Source of the DNA: Foetidibacter luteolus
GTDB taxonomy: Bacteria > Bacteroidota > Bacteroidia > Chitinophagales > Chitinophagaceae
Assembly (NCBI RefSeq): GCF_009650435.1
Contig: NZ_VVIP01000003.1
Location: forward strand, 135,238-199,237
DNA: 64,000 nt
Direction of reading: 5' to 3'
In this document: positions 55,165 through 63,900 of the stretch, in pieces
Layout of the letters: each line of letters opens with the position of its first letter
Numbering within the stretch: position 1 is the first letter of the stretch
Made by a program: the position numbers and the translations under genes
The notes under the pieces: model-generated
What the model was told of the DNA's origin: nothing
The model's database searches: none
Seen by the model: only the letters and a program-made list of their open reading frames with translations

Positions 55165-55400
55165 GTGCTTAAGCGTTATTTTAAAAAAACCGGTTTTTGT
55201 GGTTATTATCCATGATATACCCAATCATCAAATACTACCACTCTTCATCGTTCTGTTTATTAAGCATCTTTTCAGCCCGGATTATGATTGCTGCAGGCAA
55301 CCTGGTAGCTCTTAGAACTCCAAGTTCTGCAGAGTGGAACAGCCACATTGAACTTTGAACAAAGAACTTTGAACAATTAAAGCCTGTTACCCAATGCCGC

Positions 55401-55473
55401 GTAGCGAACAAGGCGTACAAGTGAGTGACACAACCAAAGCCTCATAGTAGTTCCTCCTGCCGGGCCCCTAAAA
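55401..55473 (+). repeat. Family A dispersed repeat, copy 8
   Basis: Reads GCGTACAAGTGAGTGACACA, then TCATAGTAGTTCCTCCTGCC and ends GCCGGGCCCC. It shares the GTGAGTGACACAAC variant with copy 2. Confidence 0.75.
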
Positions 55474-55523
55474 AAGTCATAAAGCCAAAAGGTCATAAAG
55501 TCAAAAGGTCATAAAGTCAATGA
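55474..55523. repeat. Degenerate word tract (GTCATAAAGTCA type)
   Basis: GTCATAAAG is repeated four times with spacers CCAAAAG and TCAAAAG. It fills the gap between permease genes with copy 8 of family A. The remainder of the gap (55165-55400) includes GAACTTTGAACAAAGAACTT words and nothing else that I recognise. Confidence 0.6.
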
Positions 55524-55575
55524 GCCAGTTTGTGCTGCCTGTCACCCCCCACTTGTGGATAGGGGCAGGTGGGGC

Positions 55576-57972
55576 CTATTCTGTTCTTAAACTTTTTACC
55601 GGGTTGGCCACAGCGGCCCGTATTGCCTGGAAGCTGACTGTTGCCAATGCAACAACTATTACCATTACCCCCGCCGAAGCAAATAACCACCAGCTAAGCG
55701 TAATACGGTAGGGGTAATTATCCAGCCACTTATTGGCCGCCATCCAGGCGCCGGGAATAGAAATTATTAATGCGATAAAAACAAGCTTTAAAAAATCACG
55801 GGAGAGTATGGTTACAACACTGCTTACAGATGCGCCGAGCACTTTGCGTATGCCAATTTCTTTGGTGCGTTTTTCAGCAGAAAGTACAGACAGGCCAAAC
55901 AAACCAATGCATGAAATAAATATGGTTAGCACAGCGCCAAAAAGCATTATCTGCTTCCACTTGGCTTCGGCCTCGTAATTCTTTAAATTTTCCTGGTCCA
56001 TAAACTTGTACGTGTAGGGGCTTACAGGAAAAAGTTGCTTAAATGTTTTTTCAATGTGGCGCAGGCTGGCTGTTTCACTACCGGGCTTTATTTTAATAAG
56101 TGCTTTGCCAAAATGGTTGCCGGGTTTCATGGTAAACAACTGGGCTCCTATTTTACGCCCCAACGCTTCGTAATGGTAATCTTTAACCACGCCCACTACG
56201 GTATATTTCTCGTTTTCGTTGTACCAGAAATTCACCTCCTGGCCTAAAGGTTCTTTCCAGCCTGCTTCTTTTACAAAAGACTCATTCACCAATACGGCAT
56301 GTGTGGAATCTGATGGAAAATCTTTGGAAAAGTTGCGCCCTTTTACCAGCGGAATTTTAAGCAGCGGCAGGTAGCTTTCATCAATGGTTTCGTAGGCAAA
56401 ATTTATTTCTTTATCAACATTTACCTTGGCAATGGTACTCCAAAAACCACCATTTTTAGGCGATACTTCCAATATGCCGGGGCTCTTTATCAGTTCCTGT
56501 TTTAGTAATTTGGCCTCGTTGTGGTTGATGCCCCATTTTTCAATAATTACCAGGTTGCTGTCGTCATAACCCAGGTCTTCTGTGGTAAGGTAATTGAATT
56601 GAGAAAAAATGGTAAGCGTAGCAATAATCAAGAAGGAGGCCAGCGCAAACTGTAATATTACCAGGCCTTTTTGCAGGTAATTTTTACCGGCCAGCCTAAA
56701 CCGGCTGTACAGCGTTTGCACAGGGTTGTAGTTAGACAGTATAAGCGCCGGGTAAAAACCTGCCAGCAGCCCGGTTATAAAGAACAGCGCAATGTAACCG
56801 GCCACCAGCCTTGCATCGAACAGGTAAGAGATAGAAAGCGCTTTATTGGAAAGGCTGTTAAATACAGGCAAAATAAGCTGGACCAATACCAGCGCCAGCA
56901 CAAACGCAATAAAGCAAAGAACAAAAGACTCTCCTAAAAACTGCATGATGAGCTGCTTTCTGTTGCCGCCAACCACTTTGCGTATGCCAATTTCTTTTGC
57001 CCTTTTTACAGACCGCGCTACGGTAAGGTTCACAAAATTGATGCAGGCTATCAGCAGTATAAATAAAGCTATGCCCGAAAGAATGTAGGAGAACATGGGG
57101 TTGCTGGCATCTGTTAACCCATTGCTGGCGCTTAATTCTGTGTTTAAGTGCATATTGGTAAAAGGCTGCAGAAAGTAAACTGCTTTGTCTTTTACGCCAT
57201 ATTTTTCGGCTACCATTTTTATGGATTCCTTTGCATCGCTCTCATAAACAACCTTCATTTTGGCTTCTACGTTTGCTATGTTGGCGCCGGGGGCAAGCAC
57301 TACAAACGTGTTCATAAAAAAGTTAAACCAGTTTTCATTATTGGCTTCCTCCTCACTGGATACTTTCAGCGGCATCAGTATATCAAACTTTATAGAAGAA
57401 TTCTGCGGGCAATTTTTGGCTACGCCGCTTACTACGTAAGGCACAAATTTATCCTGGTCTTTAAACAGCATGGTTTTACCAATGGCGTTGGTGGTGCCAA
57501 ATTGTTTTTGGGCCATTTTTTCAGAAAGCACCAGCGCCCTCGGCTGCTTAAGCACTGTTTTGGGGTTACCGCTAAGCAAGGGAAAACTGAAGGAGGTAAA
57601 AAAAGAGGAATCTGTTTCAAAAACCTCCTGCGATTTTATTTCAGTACCCTCTTTCATGTCAAGATTGTTTTGCCGGTACCTTACAAAACTTTGTATCTCC
57701 GGTATGCCGGCTGCAAACCTGGGCCCCTGAAAATAACCGGAGAAACCGTTGATGCCATTCGTGCTGCCATCGGGCTTTATATTTTTGTTAGCTACACGGT
57801 ATATATTGTTCACATTGCTGTGAAAGCGGTCAAAGCTCACTTCGTCTTTTACATACAGCATAATTAACATGGCGCAGGCAAGGCCCATGCTTAGCCCGGT
57901 TATATTAATAAACGAATACACCCTGTTGCGTAGCAGGTTTCTCACAGCAGTTTTTATGTAGTTTCTAAACAT
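55576..57972 (-). CDS. ABC transporter permease, FtsX/MacB type (3 of 3)
   Basis: A 798-residue permease of the same type. It begins MFRNYIKTAVRNLLRNRVYS and has the FtsX motifs AKEIGIRKVVGGNRKQL and TKEIGIRKVLGASVSSV. The domains are one N-terminal helix, a periplasmic domain, an FtsX block, a second periplasmic domain and a final FtsX block ending VANPVKSLRTE, the ending shared by all three paralogs. It is the first gene of the three on this strand, with 411 and 213 bp between members. Gaps of that size with repeats in them suggest separate promoters rather than one tight operon. Confidence 0.87.
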   Translation of the reverse strand: MFRNYIKTAVRNLLRNRVYSFINITGLSMGLACAMLIMLYVKDEVSFDRFHSNVNNIYRVANKNIKPDGSTNGINGFSGYFQGPRFAAGIPEIQSFVRYRQNNLDMKEGTEIKSQEVFETDSSFFTSFSFPLLSGNPKTVLKQPRALVLSEKMAQKQFGTTNAIGKTMLFKDQDKFVPYVVSGVAKNCPQNSSIKFDILMPLKVSSEEEANNENWFNFFMNTFVVLAPGANIANVEAKMKVVYESDAKESIKMVAEKYGVKDKAVYFLQPFTNMHLNTELSASNGLTDASNPMFSYILSGIALFILLIACINFVNLTVARSVKRAKEIGIRKVVGGNRKQLIMQFLGESFVLCFIAFVLALVLVQLILPVFNSLSNKALSISYLFDARLVAGYIALFFITGLLAGFYPALILSNYNPVQTLYSRFRLAGKNYLQKGLVILQFALASFLIIATLTIFSQFNYLTTEDLGYDDSNLVIIEKWGINHNEAKLLKQELIKSPGILEVSPKNGGFWSTIAKVNVDKEINFAYETIDESYLPLLKIPLVKGRNFSKDFPSDSTHAVLVNESFVKEAGWKEPLGQEVNFWYNENEKYTVVGVVKDYHYEALGRKIGAQLFTMKPGNHFGKALIKIKPGSETASLRHIEKTFKQLFPVSPYTYKFMDQENLKNYEAEAKWKQIMLFGAVLTIFISCIGLFGLSVLSAEKRTKEIGIRKVLGASVSSVVTILSRDFLKLVFIALIISIPGAWMAANKWLDNYPYRITLSWWLFASAGVMVIVVALATVSFQAIRAAVANPVKSLRTE

Positions 57973-58222
57973 AGCTTAAGCATTACTTTAAAAGCAGGTT
58001 ACATGGCAGTTGTTTACGGTAAAGGCGTATGCCGGGTAAACAAAAAATTTTTGTCCAACAGTTATGCCAACCTATAAGTTATTGTTAATAAGCTGATTAG
58101 TAGGCAGTCGTTAAGCAGGCTGTTCGTTTTCGAACATTTTTTGTGCAGTAACGGGCAGTGCAGGTAAATAAGTTTTGGGGCTTATCGCAGGCTGTTAAGT
58201 TCTGTTATGATCAGATTTTTTT
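57973..58222. other. Intergenic region upstream of permease 3
   Basis: About 250 bp without ORF, hairpin or repeat that I recognise. The promoter of permease 3 is expected here. Confidence 0.35.
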
Positions 58223-58346
58223 AGGGGGTGTCCCTCGTACCTCGGGCCGGGCTTTCCGCTATTACTCCGGCACAAAAGCCCCGCTGCGATGGGCCTCACC
58301 GGGGTAACCGCTTCAATCCCTCACCCAAAAGTGCAGCACGCTGCTG
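58223..58346 (-). repeat. Family B dispersed repeat, copy 5
   Basis: Reads GGGGGTGTCCCTCGTACCTC (the CGTACCTC right-end variant of copy 1), then GGGCTTTCCGCTATTACTCC and CTTCAATCCCTCACCC. A degraded CATACAACCCACATCGCACC word tract follows at 58430-58450. Confidence 0.75.
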
Positions 58347-58471
58347 TTTTCTCAGGCAGGCTTTATACAGGCTAGTTAGCATACACTACACCCAGGTTGT
58401 GCCGGGCATGCAAAATTCTTCATACACATACAACCCACATCGCACCTCTAACATTTAAATGTCCATTATTC

Positions 58472-59188
58472 TCACCTGGCTTTATCAGTAAATTGAATGT
58501 AGCTGTCGTTATCAAACTCCCGGCAATAAAAAATTTCAAAAGCTATTTTTGATAAAATTAATTTCAGCCTGCTCAGAACGTCTTCCTTTTCGCCAGTAAG
58601 CGCCAGGATAAGTTTAGTTTCGCTTTCATTTAACCTGAAGCCCAGGCCTTGAAAGGAATTTATGTTGCTTTTAAACAGTAACCCTTTTTTGACATGCTGT
58701 TTAACACGCGGCAATACTACTTTAAGCACTTTGCCGGAGTAGCTGAAAGCCAGGAACAAATTGTCCGCCCTTTTAAGAATGAGCTTTAGGTTTTTTATTT
58801 TTTTATCCATCAGTTTTTTAAGGCTTTCATCAAGCAACGTTTTGTTGCCCGTAAGCGCCTCCTGTTGGGGAATTCGGTTAAGCTCTTTTAATTTTTCCTC
58901 GGTATCCTCAAGCTCTTTTATGTAATATTCCTTCATGTAGGCCAGGTTTTCGGCTTCAATTTGTTTTTTAAGCCTGTCAATTCTTCGTTGCTCAAATTCC
59001 TTCCTGTCAAACAGGTTGTCGTCAATATTCTTTAAAGCCCGTATTGTTTTGTTTAAGCGCTGTAAAGCTTCTGAGTGGTAATGGGCCAGTAAATATTCCT
59101 CATCACCCAAGGCCGCCTCCATCATTTTTTGAAGTTGAGCTTTCTCTTCTTCGTAAAGGGAAATTAAAAGTTTAAGTTGGCTGGGCAC
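58472..59188 (-). CDS. Coiled-coil protein of unknown function
   Basis: A 238-residue protein I do not recognise. The first 125 residues are Lys/Glu/Leu-rich heptads predicted to form long coiled coils ('LDRLKKQIEAE'-like register; here RRIDRLKKQIEAENLAYMKE). A basic helix (about 125-145, KKLMDKKIKNLKLILKR) follows. The last 80 residues look globular, with strands ('LFLAFSYSGKVLKVVLPR', 'IAFEIFYCREFDNDSYIQF'). There is no membrane segment or signal peptide. The start is GTG at 59188. It lies 151 bp downstream of a two-helix membrane protein on the same strand, so the two may be expressed together. Confidence 0.55.
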   Translation of the reverse strand: MPSQLKLLISLYEEEKAQLQKMMEAALGDEEYLLAHYHSEALQRLNKTIRALKNIDDNLFDRKEFEQRRIDRLKKQIEAENLAYMKEYYIKELEDTEEKLKELNRIPQQEALTGNKTLLDESLKKLMDKKIKNLKLILKRADNLFLAFSYSGKVLKVVLPRVKQHVKKGLLFKSNINSFQGLGFRLNESETKLILALTGEKEDVLSRLKLILSKIAFEIFYCREFDNDSYIQFTDKAR

Positions 59189-59339
59189 CGCGATATTTAA
59201 GTTTTGGATAGTTGGGCATAGCTGCCGGCATAACGGCAGTTATAAATGTAAAGTTCTTCGGTTTGGGGGACATCTCCGTTTTATTATCCGGCTATTTTTG
59301 CTTCAAGTGCCAGATAAAAGTTTATACCGTTGTTGTGTT

Positions 59340-59759
59340 TCATTCTTGTTTGGCCCTCGCTTTATCATAAGAAAAGTCCACTGATCCTAACATACTTTCC
59401 CCTTCCTCGTAAGCCTTAATTAATGCATCTATGTCAATACGGCGGGCACTAAAGCTGTAGAAAGCTTTATTCAAATGTCTCCAGGCATTTCTTACGCTGC
59501 TTGCTTTTGCCGGAAGATTAAATGCCCCAATAAGGGTTAATGAGAGTGTGGCTACAAAAGCTACAATTCTGATAATGGTTGAGTCATGGTTTCCCAATAC
59601 ACCGGCAAATGCTGTTATAAAAAGAGACGAAAGAATAGAAGTAACCCCTAAAGCAATTACCCCACCCTGCAGGCTGTTAGCCATCCTTCGCCAAATATCA
59701 AGGTTTTTTTTGATGTCGTTTACAACCGCATCTTCAAATATTTGGGTATCGTTAGCCAT
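59340..59759 (-). CDS. Small two-helix membrane protein, SLATT-like
   Basis: A 139-residue protein with two transmembrane helices (about 29-50 and 60-80), a short N-terminal amphipathic helix and a cytoplasmic helical tail. The layout resembles SLATT (SMODS/SLOG-associated two-TM) effectors, which can form pores in nucleotide-triggered defence systems, but the similarity is structural and by eye only, and no nucleotide cyclase or SLOG gene is adjacent. I start at the ATG 59759, since the earlier opening at 59816 gives a divergent hydrophobic leader. Lower GC than the neighbours. Confidence 0.55.
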   Translation of the reverse strand: MANDTQIFEDAVVNDIKKNLDIWRRMANSLQGGVIALGVTSILSSLFITAFAGVLGNHDSTIIRIVAFVATLSLTLIGAFNLPAKASSVRNAWRHLNKAFYSFSARRIDIDALIKAYEEGESMLGSVDFSYDKARAKQE

Positions 59760-59850
59760 AATGTATAATTTAAGTTTAAGAGAAATTATCTTTTGCAAAA
59801 GAGCAATCAGGCACAAGGTTTAGTGGCTGTGCTGTGCCTGATTGATGCCG

Positions 59851-60345
59851 TTATTTTGTTGATTGATACAATGCTATCCTGTTTCCTTCTGTATCTTCAA
59901 ATTCTGCTACAAGTCCTAAGCCATTGTCCGTTCTTGGATATAATACCTGTCCACCGTTTTCAGTAGCCAATTTCAGCGTTTTATCAATGTTTTCTGTTTT
60001 AAAGTAAATCACAACCCCGTCTTTTGTTGGCTTATAAATTTCCCCTTTTGCCAATGCGCCTGAAATTCCTGAGTTTTCTTCCATAAAGGGGAATAAGGCC
60101 ATTTCATTGTTATCAATGTTCTCTCTGTGAAAGTGAAAGTTGAATACTGTTTTATAAAAATTTATTGCCCTTTCAATGTTGTTAACAGGTATTTCAAAAT
60201 ATACAACCGGGTTGTATTTCTTTGTCAGTTTACTATCAGCATCTGTTTGTTTACCGGCTTTCTTTGGGTTATCTGCACACGAACTCGATATTTGAATAAC
60301 AAGTACCAAAATAACTGTTGTAAAAATGTTTTTAATGTGTTTCAT
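59851..60345 (-). CDS. VOC (glyoxalase/dioxygenase-fold) family lipoprotein
   Basis: A 164-residue protein. An N-terminal lipoprotein-type signal (hydrophobic to residue 20, Cys23 after Ser-Ser-Ser) is followed by one vicinal-oxygen-chelate domain of about 115 residues: VVYFEIPVNNIERAINFYKT, then FHFHRENIDNNEMALFPF, VVIYFKTENIDKTL and LVAEFEDTEGNRIALY. VOC proteins bind a metal and include glyoxalases and fosfomycin-resistance enzymes. A lipid-anchored form exposed to the periplasm or surface is unusual. Metal ligands would be among the His and Glu residues of these motifs. The role is unknown. Confidence 0.8.
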   Translation of the reverse strand: MKHIKNIFTTVILVLVIQISSSCADNPKKAGKQTDADSKLTKKYNPVVYFEIPVNNIERAINFYKTVFNFHFHRENIDNNEMALFPFMEENSGISGALAKGEIYKPTKDGVVIYFKTENIDKTLKLATENGGQVLYPRTDNGLGLVAEFEDTEGNRIALYQSTK

Positions 60346-60797
60346 GTTTGTTCAATGTTATACTGCAAGCAGGATAAAAATGTGCAACAGTATTGTTCAA
60401 CCCCCAAGGGGTTGAGGTTCTATCGTACAATGCCAACCCCGGATTTTATCCGGGGCTATTCACATTTTTGCCCTACGGGCTACTGCACAATTTTTCCCTG
60501 TACATACTATTAGGTGTTACCCGTGAAATGACCCCTAACTGTGAATTTGACCAACTACAATATATTAACGTTTTAAAAGTTTAGCAAGCGGTTGAAAAAA
60601 TTTTAGCATAAACCGCTTGTTCGCCTGCATATAAACTGGATGTAGTAAAAGCAAAAAGCAGGTTTTTTATGGCTGAAATGTATAAGTTTTCTGGCGCCAA
60701 AGGCGGCAGAAAACATCACCCGACATGGACAATATTTCCGGCCCCCGCACCAGACAATAAATATTCGATATTGCGGGAAAAGCTGCATAGCGGTATA
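60346..60797. other. Intergenic region with two palindromic hairpins
   Basis: TCAACCCC-CAA-GGGGTTGA (60397-60415) and CCCCGGAT-TTT-ATCCGGGG (60437-60455) are perfect 8-bp hairpins 21 bp apart. They are similar to palindromes seen in many Bacteroidota genomes. The rest is AT-rich and non-coding. A 76-codon plus-strand ORF at 60669-60899 is built from family A and a terminator and is not counted. Confidence 0.5.
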
Positions 60798-60860
60798 GCC
60801 GTAGAAGAGTGCGACGCAACGATGCGTCATAGTAGTTACTGCTGCCGGGCCCATAATAAA
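60798..60860 (+). repeat. Family A dispersed repeat, copy 9
   Basis: Reads AGAAGAGTGCGACGCAACGA, then GTCATAGTAGTTACTGCTGC and ends GCCGGGCCCATAA. Confidence 0.75.
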
Positions 60861-60863
60861 AAC

Positions 60864-60893
60864 AAAAAAGCCACGGCTAACCGTGGCTTTTTT
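60864..60893 (-). terminator. Bidirectional intrinsic terminator after the ThuA/dehydrogenase gene
   Basis: GCCACGG (60870-60876) and CCGTGGC (60881-60887) form a 7-bp stem with a CTAA loop. A runs on the left and T runs on the right allow termination in both directions. It lies 15 bp after the minus-strand stop. Confidence 0.88.
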
Positions 60894-60908
60894 ACATAAG
60901 CTTATGTG

Positions 60909-63900
60909 CTACTTATTATTGAAGGTTATAGATACGAGTATTACATCGTTAGGGGAATTGGCTTCTTTGGCTTTGGCCACGAGGTAAAGCGTATGCAATT
61001 TGCCATCTGTAACAGGCTGCAGTTTGGCGCTTACAGGCTTGAAGCTTGGCTTTTGGCTGCTTAATGGTGTGCTGATGCCTTCAAAAACAAATTCGCCCAG
61101 TTTGGTGCCGGTTTCACCGTCGAGCAACAGTTCGAAAGTATAGGCCGAAACAGGCTGGCTGGTCCAGGCTACGTTAAGGGTAGCGCTTTGTACGGAGGTA
61201 AGGTCTATGTTTTCCATAGCAAACCATCCTGTGTTTTTGGGAACCATCAGGTAGGCAATACCATTAAAGACGTTTTTGTTGAAATCCTTGGTTTTGGTAA
61301 CGGCCTCGAACGTATAATTATTGCTGCGCAGGGCAATGGCGTTGCCGCCGCTGAGTGGCTTAATGTTGTTGCCGCCGTTATCGCTATAGCTGGCGGTTAA
61401 GTATAACACGCCGTTGGGCTTAACGGGGTTACCCAGTGTTGGGTTAAGGCTGCCCGATGCGGGAAGGCTTGGTTTCTTTTCTTTGTTGCTGGCCAGAGAG
61501 CGTATCCACCCAACAATCTGGCGGGCGTCAGCTTCTTTTAAATTGGGGTGGGCCGCCATGGCTACCTCGCCCCAAACACCGCTGCCGCCTTTGATTATTT
61601 TTTCTGTAAGGTAGCTGGTGGCATTCCTGTCCTTCACATACTTATCCGCCACTTGCTGGAAGGAAGGCCCGATGGATTTTTCGTTTATTTTATGGCAGGT
61701 TTTACAATCCAGCGAAAGCATCAGGTTTTTGCCCATTACAGCTTCGCTAACCACCTGGTGGCCCATGGGTTTGGCTGCAAGGTCTTTGCCTTCAATATAG
61801 TCCGCCGCCACCACAAGGTTTTCCAGGTTTTTGGTTTTGGCTGTATCGTCTTTGTCTTCAATAGCAACGCTATACTTTACCTGCTGCCCGGGAAAATAAA
61901 ATGTTTTGTTACCCTCTACATTAATGGTTACTACCGGGGCTTCGTTACCCGCGTACACATTAACGGTGTTGCTTTTGGTAATGGAGCCGCCTTTGTCTTT
62001 TACTTCTACAAAAATGCTGTAGTCTCCAGCCTTATCAAAAGTTTGTGCAAGCTTTGGCTCTTTGGTTTCCCTGGTGTCGTTGTTAAAGTGCCATACATAC
62101 GTAAGCTCATCTTTTTCAGGGTCTGCAGCTTCTACGGCTACATTAACCGCTAAGGGCAGGCTGCCGGAAGTTTTGTCAACTGTAATACCTGCTACTTTAG
62201 GCGCCCTGTTGCCGGAGTTATATTCTATAACAGACAGACCTGCATCGGGGTTTTTGGCAAACCATCCGCTGCCATATTCCAGCAAATATAAACGGCCATC
62301 GGGGCCTACTTCCATGTCAATAAGGTTATTGTTTTTGTTGTGCTCCATAAAGGGCTCCATCTTGTCAAAGTCGCCGTTTTCTTTCATGGTAACCGCTTTC
62401 ATCCAGCCACGTATCCAGTCGTAAATAATCAGCTTGCCGTTGTAGTAATCAGGCAGCCTGGTTTCTTTGGGGTACATATCCGTATAATAAACAGGGCCGG
62501 CCATAGCGTTGCGGCCGCCAGTACCTACCTGCGGAAAATCTTTAGAATCTCCGTAAGGGTACCAGATAAAGGCCGGTTGCGCTGGTGGCAACTCTTTAAG
62601 GCCGGTATTGTTGCGTGATTCATTCATGGGTTTTGCAGGATCAAACGACTTGCCAATTGTACCGCTACCATAATCGTAACTGCGGTAGGGGTAATTATTG
62701 CCTACAAATAACGGCCAGCCGAAATAACCGGCTTTACGTGCCTGGTTTACCTCATCGTAGCCGCGGGGCCCGCGGGTATCAAAGCTGTCTACGTTGGCAT
62801 CGGGCCCTACCTCTCCCCAGTACAGGTTGCCATTTTTCTGGTCAACAGAAATACGGTAAGGGTTCCGGTTGCCCATTACATAAATTTCGGGCCTTGCGCC
62901 CTGCGTACCCTGGGGAAATAGGTTGCCTTCCGGTATGGTATAAGTGCCGTCTTCATTTACTTTAATGCGTATTATTTTACCGCGCAGGTCGTTGGTGTTG
63001 CCGGAAGAGCGACGGGCATCATATTGCTCATGGCCGGGGCGGTCATCAAGCGGGGCATAGCCGTGGCTTACATATTTCTGGCCGGGCTCATCAAAAGGCG
63101 TTGAGTTATCGCCGAGGGACAGGTACAGCAACCTGTCTGTTCCAAAAGCGATGGAGCCGCCTGTATGGCAGCATATCTCCCTTTGGGAGTACACCTGCAA
63201 TACAATTTTTTCTGAAGCCGGGTTAATAGTATCGTTTTCAAACGTAAAGCGGGACAGCCTGTTAACCGATGTGTCTGACGGGCTGTAGTACATGTATATG
63301 TAATGGTTCTTTTCAAAATTGGGGTCTTTCTGCAGGCCTAATAAGCCTTCTTCAGCGTTTACATTGGGCGTATGTACTGTTTTAAAGTACACATTTAAAA
63401 AGCCCACCTGTTTTACTTCTTTTGTTTCATGGTTATATCTTAACACTTCGCCGCGGCGCTGTACCACCAGTATGTCCAGGTTGGGCAATACAGTCATTTC
63501 CGTGGGCTCAAAGAACATGCCCTGCGCCAGGGTGGTTTTTGTAAAGCGGTCTTCATCGGGCACACGCTGTGTTTTAGCTTTGGCGTAATCCAGTTTTTTG
63601 TTTTCGCCAATGGCATACTGTACGCCCGCCAGCAGGTGCTTCAGGTAATTATCATCGCTGAAAGATTCGTCTGTGTGCCCCAGCTCGGTGTACCAGGCAC
63701 GGCCCCCATCAAAATCGTGGTACCAGGCCATCGGGTGGTTATCACCATTTGTACCGCCTTTGTAGCTTTTCTCGTCAATTTTTATCAGCACGTGTACATC
63801 CTTGTTCAGGTTTTTGTAATTGTACCATTCGTCCCTGCGTTTCCAGGGGTTGGGCAGGTGTTTGGTTGATGGGTCGTTAGCATCCACAATATTCAATACG

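Noticed and set aside
60669..60899. 76-codon plus-strand ORF
   Set aside because: Its second half is family A copy 9 and the bidirectional terminator. The first half has no recognisable features.
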